Source of the DNA: Capnocytophaga bilenii
Lineage (GTDB): Bacteria > Bacteroidota > Bacteroidia > Flavobacteriales > Flavobacteriaceae
Assembly (NCBI RefSeq): GCF_017565765.1
Contig: NZ_JAGDYP010000008.1
Coordinates: forward strand, 96,921-160,920
Reading direction: 5' to 3'
Length of the DNA stretch: 64,000 nt
The notes beneath the pieces were generated by a model. It was not told the DNA's origin, ran no database searches, and was given only the letters and a program-made list of their open reading frames with translations. Shown here one piece after another: positions 9,308 to 18,162 of this stretch (the stretch's first letter is position 1; the number at the start of each line of letters is the position of its first letter). A program made the position numbers and the translations under genes.

Positions 9308-10777
9308 ATGATTTTAGAGCAATTACTAAAAGGAATAGCTATAAAAGCTACTCTTTATGTAGAGGGGTTTGAAGATAAAGAGATTACATCTATTTGCTTC
9401 GACTCACGCGAAGTGAAACCAGGTTGTATGTTTGTAGCTATAGTAGGTACAAACTCCAACGGACATATTTATATAGACGAAGCAAGCCGAAAGGGAGCGG
9501 TAGCTATAGTTTGTGAGAAGTTGCCGCAACTTCTATTCCCTGATATTAGCTATATAGTTGTACCTAACAGCCATAAGGCTTTGGCTTTATTAGCTTCAAA
9601 TTACTACGAAAACCCGTCTAAAGAGCTAACTTTAGTGGGGGTTACGGGCACTAATGGAAAGACTACTATAGCTACGCTTTTATATCAGCTTTTTAAGAAA
9701 AGAGGTGAAAAGGCTGGATTGTTATCTACAGTAGCTGTATATGTAGATGAGGATCGTTATGAAGCTACACACACCACCCCCGACCCACTACAGCTGAATC
9801 GTTATCTAAGGGCAATGGTAGCTCAAGGAGTACAATATTGCTTTATGGAAGTAAGTTCGCACGGTATAGACCAAGGACGTACTGAAGGACTGCTATTTGC
9901 TGGGGGGGTATTTACAAATTTAACTCGCGACCATTTGGATTATCACGAAACCTTTGCAGCTTATAGAGATGTAAAAAAACGCTTTTTTGATAATTTACCT
10001 GCTACTGCTTTTGCTCTTGTAAATAATGATGACAAAAATGGTGCTTATATGTTGCAAAACACTAAGGCTCACAAATATACTTATGCCTTAAAAACAGCTG
10101 CAGATTTTAAAGCGTATATTATTGAAAACAGATTTGACGGACTATTATTACGTATCAATCAGCAGGAAGTATGGACAAAACTTATAGGAGAATTTAATGC
10201 ATATAACTTGTTGGCTGTATTTGGGGTGGCTACTCTTTTAGGTGTAGATAAAATAGAAGCGCTTACATTACTTAGCAGTATAAGCCCCGTTGCAGGGCGT
10301 TTTCAGTATGCCGTTTCGGCTACAGGGGTAGTTACTATTGTAGATTACGCCCACACCCCTGACGCTCTTGAAAATGTGCTAAAAACAATAAATGATATAC
10401 GCACTCACAACGAGACACTTACTACTGTAGTGGGCTGCGGTGGCAATAGAGACAAAGGAAAACGTCCTATAATGGCAGATATAGCCACTACACTAAGTGA
10501 TAATGTAGTACTTACCTCGGACAACCCACGTAATGAAGAACCAGAGGCTATACTTGCTGAAATGGAACAGGGAGTACAAGCGCAGCATTTTCATAAATTG
10601 CAAACCATAACCGATAGACGGCAAGCTATACAAGCCGTATGCAAAAGTGCAAAAAAAGGCGATATTATACTTATTGCAGGCAAGGGGCACGAGACTTACC
10701 AAGAGATAAAAGGCATAAAACACGACTTTGACGACTTTAAAATAGTGCAAGAATATTTGGCTCTATATAAGAAATAG
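9308..10777 (+). CDS. murE: UDP-MurNAc-L-Ala-D-Glu:meso-diaminopimelate ligase MurE
   Basis: MurE is the cytoplasmic ATP-dependent ligase adding the third stem-peptide residue. The N-terminal substrate domain contains FDSREVKPG. The ATP loop GVTGTNGKTT lies near residue 112. HTTPDPLQLN and EVSSHGIDQGR are family motifs, and DNPRNE (Asp near 405) is the signature for meso-diaminopimelate rather than lysine. About 489 residues is normal. A TTG lies six bases upstream, but ATG 9308 fits better. The usual next genes, mraY and murD, do not follow here, so the dcw cluster is split after murE. Confidence 0.95.
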   Translation: MILEQLLKGIAIKATLYVEGFEDKEITSICFDSREVKPGCMFVAIVGTNSNGHIYIDEASRKGAVAIVCEKLPQLLFPDISYIVVPNSHKALALLASNYYENPSKELTLVGVTGTNGKTTIATLLYQLFKKRGEKAGLLSTVAVYVDEDRYEATHTTPDPLQLNRYLRAMVAQGVQYCFMEVSSHGIDQGRTEGLLFAGGVFTNLTRDHLDYHETFAAYRDVKKRFFDNLPATAFALVNNDDKNGAYMLQNTKAHKYTYALKTAADFKAYIIENRFDGLLLRINQQEVWTKLIGEFNAYNLLAVFGVATLLGVDKIEALTLLSSISPVAGRFQYAVSATGVVTIVDYAHTPDALENVLKTINDIRTHNETLTTVVGCGGNRDKGKRPIMADIATTLSDNVVLTSDNPRNEEPEAILAEMEQGVQAQHFHKLQTITDRRQAIQAVCKSAKKGDIILIAGKGHETYQEIKGIKHDFDDFKIVQEYLALYKK

Positions 10778-10851
10778 GATTATAAATAGCACTGATAATA
10801 AGATTATTACAAAAAAAAAGAGAATGAATTGTAAAAAAACTTGTTTTTTAT

Positions 10852-10882
10852 TTGCTTATTAATAATAGCTTTTATACCTTTG
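10852..10882 (+). promoter_or_regulatory. Promoter of the PAS-domain gene
   Basis: TTG (10852-10854), a 20-bp spacer and TACCTTTG (10875-10882), followed by a start codon 30 bases on. This separates the gene from the murE operon. Confidence 0.65.
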
Positions 10883-10912
10883 CGAGTGCGTATTATATAA
10901 AAACGAAAGACT

Positions 10913-11602
10913 ATGCCTGGACAAAACATCAATAAACCTACCCCTATTAACCAAGAAGTAGTATGGGATAAAACCAAAACCATTATTAGTAAAACTGATA
11001 AGTTTGGAAATATTACTGATGTAAACCAAACTTTTGTAGACGTATGTGGATATACTGCTAACGAGCTTATAGGTAAACCACATAATATTATACGCCACCC
11101 CGATATGCCCAAGATTATATTCAAGATTACTTGGGATAATATCTTAGCAGGACGTAACTTTCACGCTATCATAAAGAATCTTTCAAAATCGGGGAAGTAC
11201 TATTGGGTAATTACAGATTTTGAAGTGGGTCGTAATATTATGAATGAGGTAGTGAGTATCACTGCCCGTAGGCGTGCCATTCCAGACTATGTAGTTACTG
11301 ACCATATAGAGCCTTTATACCAAACTCTATTGAAACTTGAAAAGATAGGTGATATGCCACTTAGTAATCGCTATTTCAAAGGTTTCTTAGAGAAACAAGG
11401 TAAGTCATACATAGAATATGTAATGAGTATCCTTGAAGGTACAAGTGCTGCTAATCCTTCGGATATGCAATTTGACCCTATAGGAGGTACTAACACTACT
11501 GATGAGATTTCAGACGATATATTTAGTGAAGAACACCCATCGGAGAATACAAACATTACACAGCGCAAGAGTTTCTTTGCTAAATTGTTCTCTACAAATT
11601 AG
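10913..11602 (+). CDS. PAS-domain protein, Aer-like sensor module
   Basis: The N-terminal half (about 18-125) is a PAS domain of the Aer/aerotaxis type: ISKTDKFGNITDVNQTF, then VCGYTANELIGKPHNIIRHP and DMPK, a stretch that in Aer-type proteins lines the FAD pocket. No HAMP, kinase, methyl-accepting or DNA-binding domain follows. The C-terminal half is low in complexity and acidic, ending in QRKSFFAKLFSTN. It may therefore act as a free redox/oxygen-sensing module whose partner is unknown. It is monocistronic, with its own promoter and a strong terminator downstream. Flavin binding is inferred from the motif only. Confidence 0.8.
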   Translation: MPGQNINKPTPINQEVVWDKTKTIISKTDKFGNITDVNQTFVDVCGYTANELIGKPHNIIRHPDMPKIIFKITWDNILAGRNFHAIIKNLSKSGKYYWVITDFEVGRNIMNEVVSITARRRAIPDYVVTDHIEPLYQTLLKLEKIGDMPLSNRYFKGFLEKQGKSYIEYVMSILEGTSAANPSDMQFDPIGGTNTTDEISDDIFSEEHPSENTNITQRKSFFAKLFSTN

Positions 11603-11690
11603 TAGTAATAATTGATGAGAGAAAATAAGTACAAAAGGCAATAAACAACAATAGAAATACCTTAAGTTTGAGTATTATTAAATACAAAAA

Positions 11691-11718
11691 AACTACCAAG
11701 TTTCACAACTTGGTAGTT
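11691..11718. terminator. Bidirectional terminator
   Basis: Arms AACTACCAAGT (11691-11701) and ACTTGGTAGTT (11708-11718) enclose a 6-base loop. A T run follows on the plus strand and an A run precedes it, so it can end both the PAS gene and the convergent nusB-yajC operon. Confidence 0.85.
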
Positions 11719-11742
11719 TTTTTATTGTAATTAAAGGAAGAT

Positions 11743-12048
11743 TTAAGCTTCTTTTATTTCTTTTTTATCGCTTTTATCGGTGTTTTTGAGTTTAGCAGAT
11801 AGTTCCATAGAGATAGCTGTGCGCTCAAATTTTATTTTTCCTGAAAGGGTTTCGAGTACACAAGTATCATCGGTGAGCTCTACAATGCGCCCGTGCATAC
11901 CGCTTTTGGTGATTACTTTATCGCCTTTCTTCATTTCTTTGATAAAGTTTTTTTCTTGTTTTTGTCGCCTCATTTGGGGGCGAATCATCATAAAATAAAG
12001 CACCGCAAATACCAATATATAAGGTGCTAATTGATTTAATGTTTGCAT
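11743..12048 (-). CDS. yajC: Preprotein translocase subunit YajC
   Basis: YajC is the small SecDF-associated inner-membrane protein. The 101 residues start with a membrane helix (LAPYILVFAVLYFMMIRPQ) followed by the diagnostic RPQMRRQKQEKNF, GDKVITKSGMHGRIVEL and a basic cytoplasmic domain. It lies 35 bases downstream of nusB on the same strand, so the two are probably one operon. This nusB-yajC order is common in flavobacteria. It ends at the bidirectional terminator at 11691-11718. Confidence 0.93.
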   Translation of the reverse strand: MQTLNQLAPYILVFAVLYFMMIRPQMRRQKQEKNFIKEMKKGDKVITKSGMHGRIVELTDDTCVLETLSGKIKFERTAISMELSAKLKNTDKSDKKEIKEA

Positions 12049-12083
12049 TCGTTATTAATTTAAATTATTGTATTTATCATTTG

Positions 12084-13019
12084 TTATAGGAGTCCTCGTC
12101 CTATTTTTTTTATTTCGTCACTTTCGGTGAGCTGTTTATGAACAGTAGTTAGTATACCATTGATAAAGAAGTTACTTTTGGAGGTGGAATAGTCTTTGGC
12201 AAGCTCTAAATATTCATTAATGGTTACTTTGACTGGAATACTTGGAAAATAAAGAAACTCGCTGACTGCCATTTTAATAAGGATAAGGTCGAGGATGGCT
12301 ACGCGTTCTTTATCCCAATTGGTTAATTTGCTTTCTACTAATTTTTTTAGCTTATCATCATTGAGTACTGTTTTTTTAAGCAAATCGGTGAGGTATTTTT
12401 TTTCTTCATCACTATTATATAGTGAAGGGGTGAAATACTTTTGTGGGGGATTAGGGCGTAAATTGGTGAGTAACTTTACAATATAACTATTTACTACAGG
12501 ATAATCATCTGTCCAAGTAATATTGTAGTCATCAATAAAGTCGTAGAGCTCGTCATTTGGGGCTATAATTTCTTCAAATATAGCGATGACGAAGTCTTTA
12601 TCGGTATTAAAGTCGTTTTTTTGGGTACTGTATTGCTCGTAGATGCTACTGGAGCATATGTCTTTATAGAGGTTTTTGACGTATTCGTAATGTACATCAA
12701 AAAGATTTATATGGGCATTTTCAATAGCATCTTGTAGTGCGTTATTTTGGGAGATAGCACATAGAAGTTGGTTATTAACAATGGCTAAATGGGTGTTGTT
12801 ATTGGTGGTTAGGTATTTTTTTTGAGCTATATTATGTTGATGGGTAGCGTATTTATGGATTTCGGTAAGTAATGAAAATTGTAGTAGATACAAATCGTAC
12901 AAATTGGCTGCACTTTCTTCTAAGAATTTCAATTCTTTATCTAAATCTTGACTTTGGCTTTGTTGCAAAGCATATACCGACTGCATTACTTTAGCCCTAA
13001 TATGTCGTCTTGTAATCAT
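12084..13019 (-). CDS. nusB: Transcription antitermination factor NusB, long Bacteroidota form
   Basis: NusB binds boxA RNA with NusE/S10 and promotes rRNA antitermination. The NusB domain is C-terminal: NWDKERVAILDLILIKMAVSEF and VTINEYLELAKDYSTSKSNFFINGIL are standard NusB helices. The protein begins ITRRHIRAKVMQSVYAL. The 311 residues are about twice the E. coli length because of an inserted helical region, as seen in other Bacteroidota. It is transcribed from 13058-13087 and followed by yajC. Confidence 0.9.
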   Translation of the reverse strand: MITRRHIRAKVMQSVYALQQSQSQDLDKELKFLEESAANLYDLYLLQFSLLTEIHKYATHQHNIAQKKYLTTNNNTHLAIVNNQLLCAISQNNALQDAIENAHINLFDVHYEYVKNLYKDICSSSIYEQYSTQKNDFNTDKDFVIAIFEEIIAPNDELYDFIDDYNITWTDDYPVVNSYIVKLLTNLRPNPPQKYFTPSLYNSDEEKKYLTDLLKKTVLNDDKLKKLVESKLTNWDKERVAILDLILIKMAVSEFLYFPSIPVKVTINEYLELAKDYSTSKSNFFINGILTTVHKQLTESDEIKKIGRGLL

Positions 13020-13057
13020 AATTTGTGAGAACTTCTTTAAGCTTGTTTTTGAGGTTG

Positions 13058-13087
13058 CAAAGGTACGAAAAAACGTGTAATTAGCAA
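13058..13087 (-). promoter_or_regulatory. nusB-yajC promoter
   Basis: The minus strand has TTG (complement of CAA, 13085-13087), a 19-bp spacer and TACCTTTG (complement of 13058-13065). Confidence 0.7.
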
Positions 13088-13157
13088 GTAAAAAAGGATT
13101 ATTTTTAGGGTAAATGTTAATATTTTGCTAATTTTGATGTTTTTTAGGGTTAATTTT

Positions 13158-13187
13158 TTGGTATGATAAAATATATTCTTACTTTTG
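13158..13187 (+). promoter_or_regulatory. HU gene promoter
   Basis: TTG (13158-13160), a 19-bp spacer and TACTTTTG (13180-13187), 31 bases before the ATG. It diverges from the nusB promoter. Confidence 0.7.
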
Positions 13188-13218
13188 TGCGAATTAACTT
13201 CATTTAAAAAGTTATCAT

Positions 13219-13494
13219 ATGAATAAAACAGAATTAATTGATGCTATTGCAGTAGCATCAGGTGTATCAAAAGCTGATACAAAGAAGGCTGTGGAAGCGT
13301 TTTTCTCGACAGTAGAAGATGCTCTTAAAAAAGGTGACAAGGTGTCTATCGTAGGATTTGGTTCTTGGCAGGTAGCTGACAAAGAAGCAAGAGAGGCTAG
13401 AAACCCTCGCACTGGCGAAGTTATCAAAGTACCTGCTAAAAAGGTTGTAAAATTTAAGGCAGGAGCTGAATTAGCCGATGCTGTAAACAACTAA
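13219..13494 (+). CDS. hup: HU-family DNA-binding protein
   Basis: This 91-residue histone-like protein bends and compacts DNA as a dimer. It carries MNKTELIDAIAVASGVSKADT, the GFGSW segment, and the HU/IHF signature around RNPRTGEVIKVPAKKVVKFKAG, where the Pro of the DNA-intercalating arm is present. The closest family is bacterial HU rather than IHF. It is monocistronic, with its own promoter and terminator, as expected for an abundant protein. It is a plausible host partner for the integrases of the elements farther right, by inference only. Confidence 0.95.
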   Translation: MNKTELIDAIAVASGVSKADTKKAVEAFFSTVEDALKKGDKVSIVGFGSWQVADKEAREARNPRTGEVIKVPAKKVVKFKAGAELADAVNN

Positions 13495-13505
13495 TTGCTC
13501 ACTAC

Positions 13506-13542
13506 AAAAGTCCCTTTGCCTTTAGGAGAAAGGGACTTTTTT
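13506..13542 (+). terminator. HU gene terminator
   Basis: Arms AAAAGTCCCTTT (13506-13517) and AAAGGGACTTTT (13529-13540) are followed by T residues, 11 bases after the HU stop. Confidence 0.85.
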
Positions 13543-13556
13543 ATTTTTGAATTATG

Positions 13557-13652
13557 TCACATACTCAGCTGCGCCAGCTCGCTGACTTTCTTTCGCTCAA
13601 CCTTCGCTTATCCTTCGCTTATCCTTCGCTCAAGGTTCGCTCAAGGTTCGGT
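13557..13652. repeat. Dispersed TTCGCT-type repeat cluster, copy 2
   Basis: Units TTCGCTCAACC, TTCGCTTATCC (twice) and TTCGCTCAAGG (twice) follow a copy of the longer unit (CACATACTCAGCTGCGCCAG). It is in opposite orientation to the cluster at 220-332. It lies between the HU terminator and the sirtuin gene. Confidence 0.8.
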
Positions 13653-13740
13653 GGAACTAGTGGACTAATGAAAGTAATGGGAGTGATGTGATGATGAAAT
13701 GTGAATCAAAAATAAACAACAACTAAAAACTAATAGTAAG

Positions 13741-14439
13741 ATGAAAATGAAAAAAATAGTGGTGCTTACGGGTGCTGGGGTGAGTGCAGAAAGTGGAGTG
13801 AATACTTTTCGGGATGCAGGAGGCTTATGGGAGGGCTACCGTGTGGAAGATGTAGCTACGCCACAGGGATTTGAAAATAATCCTGAATTGGTATTGAACT
13901 TTTACAATGAGCGCAGGCAGCAACTATCTACTGTAAAGCCTAATAAGGCGCATCTTTTGATTGCTGAACTACAAAAGGACTACGAGGTGGTGGTGATTAC
14001 TCAAAATGTAGATGACCTTCACGAACGTGCGGGAAGTAAGCATATTATTCACCTACACGGGGAACTGCTAAAGATGCGTGAGGTGGATAACGATATGGTT
14101 ACTTACCCTTGTAATCACGATATAAAAGTGGGTGATTTGGGGGTAAATGGAAAACAATTACGTCCGCATATTGTATGGTTTGGCGAAGATGTACCTATGA
14201 TTATCAGGGCAGTAGAAGAGGTAGAAACTGCTGATATTGTATTGGTAATAGGTACTTCGCTACAGGTATATCCGGCAGCAGGACTGATGCATTACGCTCC
14301 TGAAGGTACGCCTATTTATTATATAGACCCTCACCCAAGTATTGGCAGCAGTGGTAATATTACGGTTATTGCCGAAAAAGCGAGTGTAGGGGTAGAAAAA
14401 GTGATTGATTTAATTAAAGAAAGATATAAAAATGAGTAA
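13741..14439 (+). CDS. cobB: NAD-dependent protein deacylase, sirtuin family (CobB-like)
   Basis: Sirtuins remove acyl groups from lysines using NAD+. The 232 residues show the Rossmann-type motifs GAGVSAESGVNTFRD, TQNVDDLHERAG and HLHGE with the catalytic His, RPHIVWFGEDVP, and VIGTSLQVYPAAGL. The usual four-cysteine zinc ribbon between HLHGE and RPHIVWFGE is replaced by a short loop with one Cys (YPCNHD), so zinc is probably not bound. An in-frame ATG at 13747 is an alternative start. The stop overlaps the next gene by 8 bases. Confidence 0.9.
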   Translation: MKMKKIVVLTGAGVSAESGVNTFRDAGGLWEGYRVEDVATPQGFENNPELVLNFYNERRQQLSTVKPNKAHLLIAELQKDYEVVVITQNVDDLHERAGSKHIIHLHGELLKMREVDNDMVTYPCNHDIKVGDLGVNGKQLRPHIVWFGEDVPMIIRAVEEVETADIVLVIGTSLQVYPAAGLMHYAPEGTPIYYIDPHPSIGSSGNITVIAEKASVGVEKVIDLIKERYKNE

Positions 14440-14671
14440 TTTTCCTAAATTTTTATTGGCAGACAACACTGATTTTCCTGATGATATCTTTGTTGTGCAT
14501 TTGGAGTTTCCGCGTTTTGTACTAAATGTAGATACCAATGAGGTGGAATGGCTTGAGGAGTTTGAAGAGGAGGACACCAAGGAACTTGAAACTGAAAGTG
14601 AGCGCCTGATAGAAGAGGCTTTGGCTTTTTACGAACGTGAGATTATACGTATTGAAAGAGACGAATATTAG
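14432..14671 (+). CDS. Conserved small acidic protein, unknown function
   Basis: This 79-residue soluble protein is dominated by Glu and Asp ([22 protein letters not shown]). It begins [32 protein letters not shown] do not recognise a named family beyond a general resemblance to short Bacteroidota hypothetical proteins. It overlaps the sirtuin stop by 8 bases, and its stop sits at the pyrF start, so it is translated within a cobB-orf-pyrF operon. No cysteines or membrane segments are present. Confidence 0.8.
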   Translation: MSNFPKFLLADNTDFPDDIFVVHLEFPRFVLNVDTNEVEWLEEFEEEDTKELETESERLIEEALAFYEREIIRIERDEY

Positions 14672-14673
14672 TG

Positions 14674-15480
14674 ATGAAACAGTTAAAAAAACTTATCAGT
14701 GATAAAAAATCTTTGCTATGTGTGGGTTTGGATACTGATATGGCAAAAATACCTGCACATTTGCTAAAAGAGGAAGATCCTATATTTGCTTTTAACAAGG
14801 CTATTATAGAGGCTACGCATTGTTTTGCGGTGGCTTATAAGCCTAATACGGCTTTTTATGAGGCGTATGGAGAGAGAGGGTGGTCATCTCTAAAAAAGAC
14901 TATTGCTTACCTGAATGAGTATTATCCTGATATTTTTACGATTGCAGATGCAAAGCGTGGAGATATTGGAAATACTTCGAGCCGATATGCGAAGGCTTTT
15001 TTTGAGGATTTGAACTTTGACAGTGTAACGGTAGCTCCGTATATGGGAAAGGATTCGGTAGAGCCTTTTTTAGCTTTTAAAGATAAATATACGATACTAT
15101 TAGCTCTTACATCAAATGAAGGTGCTTATGATTTCCAGACGCAGCTTGTAGATGGAGAACCTCTTTACAAGAAAATTTTAAGGACGTCATTGGGATGGAA
15201 GAACAGTGAGCAACTGATGTATGTGGTGGGTGCTACAAAGGCTGAATATTTGAAAGAAATACGCCAGATAGTGCCTCATCATTTTTTACTTGTACCTGGT
15301 GTGGGTGCGCAAGGGGGTAGTTTGGAAGAGGTGTGTAGTTATGGGATGAATGAGGACTACGGCTTGCTAATTAACTCATCGAGAGGGATTATTTATGCTT
15401 CGGAAAAAGAGGATTTTGCTGAAGTGGCTGCCCAAAAGGCTGCTGAATTGCAGCAAGAAATGGCTAAATTTATCAAATAA
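14674..15480 (+). CDS. pyrF: Orotidine 5'-phosphate decarboxylase (PyrF, long type)
   Basis: PyrF decarboxylates OMP to UMP, the last step of de novo pyrimidine synthesis. Key motifs are [13 protein letters not shown], the catalytic [14 protein letters not shown] (Asp-Lys-Asp array), [16 protein letters not shown] and [11 protein letters not shown]. About 268 residues places it in the long bacterial/eukaryal-like subgroup typical of Bacteroidota. A GTG three bases upstream overlaps the preceding stop; either could start translation. Confidence 0.95.
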   Translation: MKQLKKLISDKKSLLCVGLDTDMAKIPAHLLKEEDPIFAFNKAIIEATHCFAVAYKPNTAFYEAYGERGWSSLKKTIAYLNEYYPDIFTIADAKRGDIGNTSSRYAKAFFEDLNFDSVTVAPYMGKDSVEPFLAFKDKYTILLALTSNEGAYDFQTQLVDGEPLYKKILRTSLGWKNSEQLMYVVGATKAEYLKEIRQIVPHHFLLVPGVGAQGGSLEEVCSYGMNEDYGLLINSSRGIIYASEKEDFAEVAAQKAAELQQEMAKFIK

Positions 15481-15497
15481 CGAATAACAATCTTTTT

Positions 15498-15944
15498 ATG
15501 ATTACATTTTTAACAAAAGAAAACATTACTCCGCAAATAGAACAAGATGCTCATAATTTATTTGCACAACTGAGCCGACGCTACCAGCGTAGCCTTAGAG
15601 AACTATTTGAAGATGAGGAAAAAGCTCCTTACATAGTGGGATATGTGGAGGATGGACGACTAAAGGCGATGGCTTCGATGGCTATTTACCAAGTAATTTC
15701 GGGCTACAAGGGCTGGATAGAAGATGTGGTGGTAGATGCTTCGCAACGTGGAAAAAAATTAGGTACGCAGCTAATTCAGCAACTCATCAAAAAAGGAGAA
15801 TCTTTGGGCTTAGGGGAAATATTGTTATTTTCTTCACCTGATAATGTAGCTGCTATTAAGCTATATGAAAATGAGGGGTTTAAGCATAAAGGAGTGGAGG
15901 TATTGGTGAAAGCTTTAAAAGAAATCTACCCTCCTGAAAGCTAA
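15498..15944 (+). CDS. GNAT-family N-acetyltransferase
   Basis: The 148-residue single GNAT domain has the acetyl-CoA loop in VVDASQRGKKLGTQLIQQLI (about 89-108, the R/Q-x-x-G-x-G/A type motif), then EILLFSSPDNVAAIKLYENEGF, the usual motif B. The substrate cannot be read from sequence. It sits 17 bases after pyrF in the same direction and may share its transcript. Confidence 0.9.
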   Translation: MITFLTKENITPQIEQDAHNLFAQLSRRYQRSLRELFEDEEKAPYIVGYVEDGRLKAMASMAIYQVISGYKGWIEDVVVDASQRGKKLGTQLIQQLIKKGESLGLGEILLFSSPDNVAAIKLYENEGFKHKGVEVLVKALKEIYPPES

Positions 15945-15995
15945 TGATTGGATTTTGTTTTGTAATTTTGCAGCCTTATAGATAATAGATAAACG

Positions 15996-16643
15996 ATGGA
16001 ATTGATAAGAGAGCAACTTGTGCTTCCGAACAATGGCAAGAAATTGTTATTGCACTCTTGTTGTGCGCCTTGTTCGGGGGAGGTGATAGAGGCTATTCAG
16101 GCTTCAGGAATAGATTTTACTATTTATTTTTATAATCCTAATATTCACCCTTTAAAAGAATATGAATTACGCAAGAATGAGAATATTCGTTTTGCTGAAA
16201 AGTGTGGGATTCCTATTGTAGATGCTGATTACGACAGCGATAATTGGTATGAACGGGCTAAGGGTATGGAGATGGAGCCTGAACGAGGTATTCGCTGTAC
16301 GATGTGTTTTGATATGCGTTTTGAACGTACGGCTCTTTATGCACACGAAAATGGATTTGATACCATTAGCAGTTCGCTGGGTATTTCGCGCTGGAAGAAC
16401 TTTGACCAGATAAATGATAGTGGCTTGCGAGCTGCTGCTAAATATGAAGGGCTTACTTATTGGACGCATAACTGGCGCAAGAAAGGAGGTTCGGCACGGA
16501 TGCTGGAAATAAGTAAGCGAGAGCACTTTTATATGCAGGAATATTGTGGCTGTGCTTATTCGTTGCGAGATACTAACAAATGGCGTTTGGAACACGGAAA
16601 AGAGCGTATAAAAATAGGTGAAAAATACTACGGAATAAACTAA
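15996..16643 (+). CDS. queH: Epoxyqueuosine reductase QueH
   Basis: QueH performs the last step of queuosine synthesis in tRNA, replacing QueG in many bacteria. The 215-residue protein shows [15 protein letters not shown] (adjacent cysteines), [32 protein letters not shown] and [14 protein letters not shown]. The eight conserved cysteines that bind an Fe-S cluster and a second metal appear present. Length and motif order match the DUF208/QueH family. The next gene begins 15 bases downstream with a TTG codon. Confidence 0.93.
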   Translation: MELIREQLVLPNNGKKLLLHSCCAPCSGEVIEAIQASGIDFTIYFYNPNIHPLKEYELRKNENIRFAEKCGIPIVDADYDSDNWYERAKGMEMEPERGIRCTMCFDMRFERTALYAHENGFDTISSSLGISRWKNFDQINDSGLRAAAKYEGLTYWTHNWRKKGGSARMLEISKREHFYMQEYCGCAYSLRDTNKWRLEHGKERIKIGEKYYGIN

Positions 16644-16657
16644 AACCCATAATAATA

Positions 16658-18157
16658 TTGATTTCAGCACAAGAATTTTCGGAAGGAAGAATTATTTTGA
16701 TAGATAAGCCCTTACATTGGTCGTCATTTCAAGCGGTAAATAAGATAAAATGGGCTATCATTAAGCATTATAAACTTAAAAAAATAAAAATAGGGCACGC
16801 TGGGACTTTAGACCCACTTGCTTCGGGGTTGCTTGTGCTATGCACAGGTAAATATACCAAGAAAATTACTGAAATACAGGACGCTACTAAAACCTATACG
16901 GGGACTATTACTTTGGGGGCTACTACTCCCTCATATGATATGGAAACTGAAGTGGATACCCACTACCCTACTGCTCATATTACTCCTGAAATGATAGAGC
17001 AGGTGCGGCAACAATTTACGGGGGAACTACTGCAGACTCCTCCTGTATTTTCGGCTATCAAAAAAGAGGGAAAGCGCTTGTACGAGTTTGCTCGTGAAGG
17101 TGAGGTGGTGGAAGTACCGCAACGGACTATTTATATTCACAACTTTGAGATTGATGCTACTAACTTTCCTGAGCTTCACTTTGAGGTAACTTGTAGTAAA
17201 GGGACTTATATTCGTTCGCTAGCGAATGACTTTGGCAAAGCTTTAGGTACGGGAGGTTACCTATCGGCATTGAGACGTATAAGGATAGGAGACTACAAGG
17301 TGGAGGATGCATTATCACCAGATGCGTTTGTAGAGGCTTATATTCCTGATTTGAGGGGGGGTAATGTTAAGCCTTTGGAGGCTAAGGAGGTGACACCCTC
17401 GTTTAAAAAGAAGAAAAAAAACAATTGGTTGGAGCGTGAATGGCAGCAATTTACAGGTATGTTTTCACGAGGTGACAAGGCAATAATGCTTACTTTATTG
17501 ATACTTTTTGGGACAGTTATTACCCTGATGGCTACGCAGTTGCAACATAAACCTAAAGAAATTTTGATAGAGATGGTGCAATTACCTGATGATGTACCCT
17601 TACCTCCTACTCCTATCGATGAGCTTCCTACCTCGCCTACTCCTAATACTTTATCTTCAAACAATCTAACTACTAATGCTTACAACCAAGCAAATCCTCT
17701 GCTACAACATTCTACTGATGAAATAAAGACTTTAGATGAGTTGCTGAACGAGCGTATGGCTACTGAAATGGCTACTGCCAAAGATGAGTTGCTAAGTAGC
17801 GACCGCACTACTACGGACTTTGTGGTGAATGAAAAAACTAGTGCTGATATAAAGGTGCGTGAAACTGACAAAGTGAATAAAAATACACTTGTAAAATACA
17901 GTTTACAAGGCAGAACGGGGGTTATTCCTAATCCTGTATTTACTTGTGAGGCTGAAGGGCAGGTGGTGGTTATCATTACAGTAAATGATAATGGTAGAGT
18001 TACAAAAACGAGTATAGACAGACAGCAATCTACTACTGATAACGATTGCTTAATAGATAACTCTCTACGCTATGCCCAACAGGCTAAATTTAATGTTAAT
18101 ATTCAGAAAAAAGAACAAATTGGTTCTATAACTTATATTTTCCAACGTAAAAGATAA
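16658..18157 (+). CDS. truB: TruB pseudouridine synthase fused in frame to a TonB-like membrane protein
   Basis: Residues 1-235 are TruB, which makes pseudouridine 55 in tRNA: LIDKPLHWSSFQAVNK, GHAGTLDPLASGLL (catalytic Asp near 52), SAIKKEGKRLYEFAREG, CSKGTYIRSLANDFG. Translation must begin at TTG 16658; no ATG is available and the N-terminus matches the family. After a seven-G tract (17355-17361) the same frame runs into a basic stretch, a membrane helix (about 275-293), a Pro/Thr-rich linker and a TonB-C-like domain (about 405-499). With six or eight Gs, TruB would stop shortly after the tract. A tract error, a phase-variable switch or a genuine fusion are all possible. Confidence 0.85.
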   Translation: MISAQEFSEGRIILIDKPLHWSSFQAVNKIKWAIIKHYKLKKIKIGHAGTLDPLASGLLVLCTGKYTKKITEIQDATKTYTGTITLGATTPSYDMETEVDTHYPTAHITPEMIEQVRQQFTGELLQTPPVFSAIKKEGKRLYEFAREGEVVEVPQRTIYIHNFEIDATNFPELHFEVTCSKGTYIRSLANDFGKALGTGGYLSALRRIRIGDYKVEDALSPDAFVEAYIPDLRGGNVKPLEAKEVTPSFKKKKKNNWLEREWQQFTGMFSRGDKAIMLTLLILFGTVITLMATQLQHKPKEILIEMVQLPDDVPLPPTPIDELPTSPTPNTLSSNNLTTNAYNQANPLLQHSTDEIKTLDELLNERMATEMATAKDELLSSDRTTTDFVVNEKTSADIKVRETDKVNKNTLVKYSLQGRTGVIPNPVFTCEAEGQVVVIITVNDNGRVTKTSIDRQQSTTDNDCLIDNSLRYAQQAKFNVNIQKKEQIGSITYIFQRKR

Positions 18158-18162
18158 AAACT

